Of a stretch of 13,677 bases of DNA, positions 13,628 to 13,677 are shown one piece after another; the stretch's first letter is position 1, and each line of letters opens with the position of its first letter. The notes beneath the pieces are model-generated. The model was not told the origin of the DNA. It worked only from the letters and a program-made list of their open reading frames with translations, and searched no databases. The DNA comes from JBELMB01 sp042088665 (GTDB lineage Bacteria > Pseudomonadota > Alphaproteobacteria > Rhodobacterales > Rhodobacteraceae). The stretch is taken from assembly GCA_042088665.1 (NCBI GenBank), contig JBELMB010000140.1:1-13677 (forward strand), in the 5' to 3' direction. A program made the position numbers and the translations under genes.

Positions 13628-13677
13628 GGGCCGTTAGCTCAGTTGGTAGAGCAACTGACTTTTAATCAGTGGGTCGC
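13628..13677 (+). tRNA. tRNA-Lys(UUU), 5' part, cut by window end
   Basis: The sequence shows the acceptor 5' strand GGGCCGT (13628-13634), a D-arm with GCTC/GAGC (13637-13640, 13649-13652), and an anticodon stem ACTGA/TCAGT (13654-13658, 13666-13670) around loop CTTTTAA with anticodon TTT (13661-13663). The T-arm and 3' acceptor strand lie beyond the window. It is divergent from dapF. Confidence 0.95.

Noticed and set aside
1..13677. CRISPR array, insertion sequence, prophage or att site
   Set aside because: No regularly spaced direct repeats, transposase, integrase or long terminal inverted repeats are visible; the tRNA-Lys at the end is cut off, so its 3' end cannot be examined as an integration site.

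Overview
This GC-rich window looks like a chromosomal segment of an alphaproteobacterium, most likely a marine Rhodobacteraceae (Roseobacter-group) species. The pointers are family content: a Hint-domain protein tail, an Hsp20–DUF1150 pair, phosphatidylcholine synthase, a one-piece ATP sulfurylase/APS kinase, and a dapF–mtaB pair. The assignment rests on recognised protein families, not on any database search.

Layout, left to right. (1) The 3' end of a Hint-domain gene (+) converges on an Lrp/AsnC regulator (−). (2) The Lrp gene is divergent from thioredoxin reductase trxB (+), and the shared intergenic region carries TTGCGCAA-type boxes lying on both candidate promoters. (3) A 665-nt gene-free stretch has a lower-GC right half with several inverted repeats. 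It precedes a MarR-type, EPS-associated winged-helix reading frame that runs without a stop into the bifunctional ATP sulfurylase/APS kinase; a strong terminator follows. (4) A second gene-poor stretch is followed by a secreted zinc-metallopeptidase-like protein (−). (5) An hsp20–DUF1150 heat-shock operon (−) has a good RpoH-type promoter and a possible RNA thermometer. It is divergent from a small YdcH/DUF465 gene (+). (6) purE–purK (+) form the AIR-to-CAIR step of purine synthesis. (7) On the minus strand lie pcs (phosphatidylcholine synthase), a PaiB-like FMN-binding protein, and the translationally coupled dapF–mtaB pair. (8) The window ends inside a tRNA-Lys(UUU) gene (+).

Most of the window is housekeeping metabolism. 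The most unusual points are three. First, the in-frame joining of an EPS-type MarR domain to the PAPS-forming enzyme sits at a C5 run where removing one C would restore a stop just before an intact Shine-Dalgarno sequence and ATG. Second, the diaminopimelate epimerase has serine at the position of the second catalytic cysteine. Third, there are regulatory structures at lrp/trxB, at hsp20 and upstream of the MarR–sat frame. I see no CRISPR array, phage, insertion sequence or clear new defence system here.
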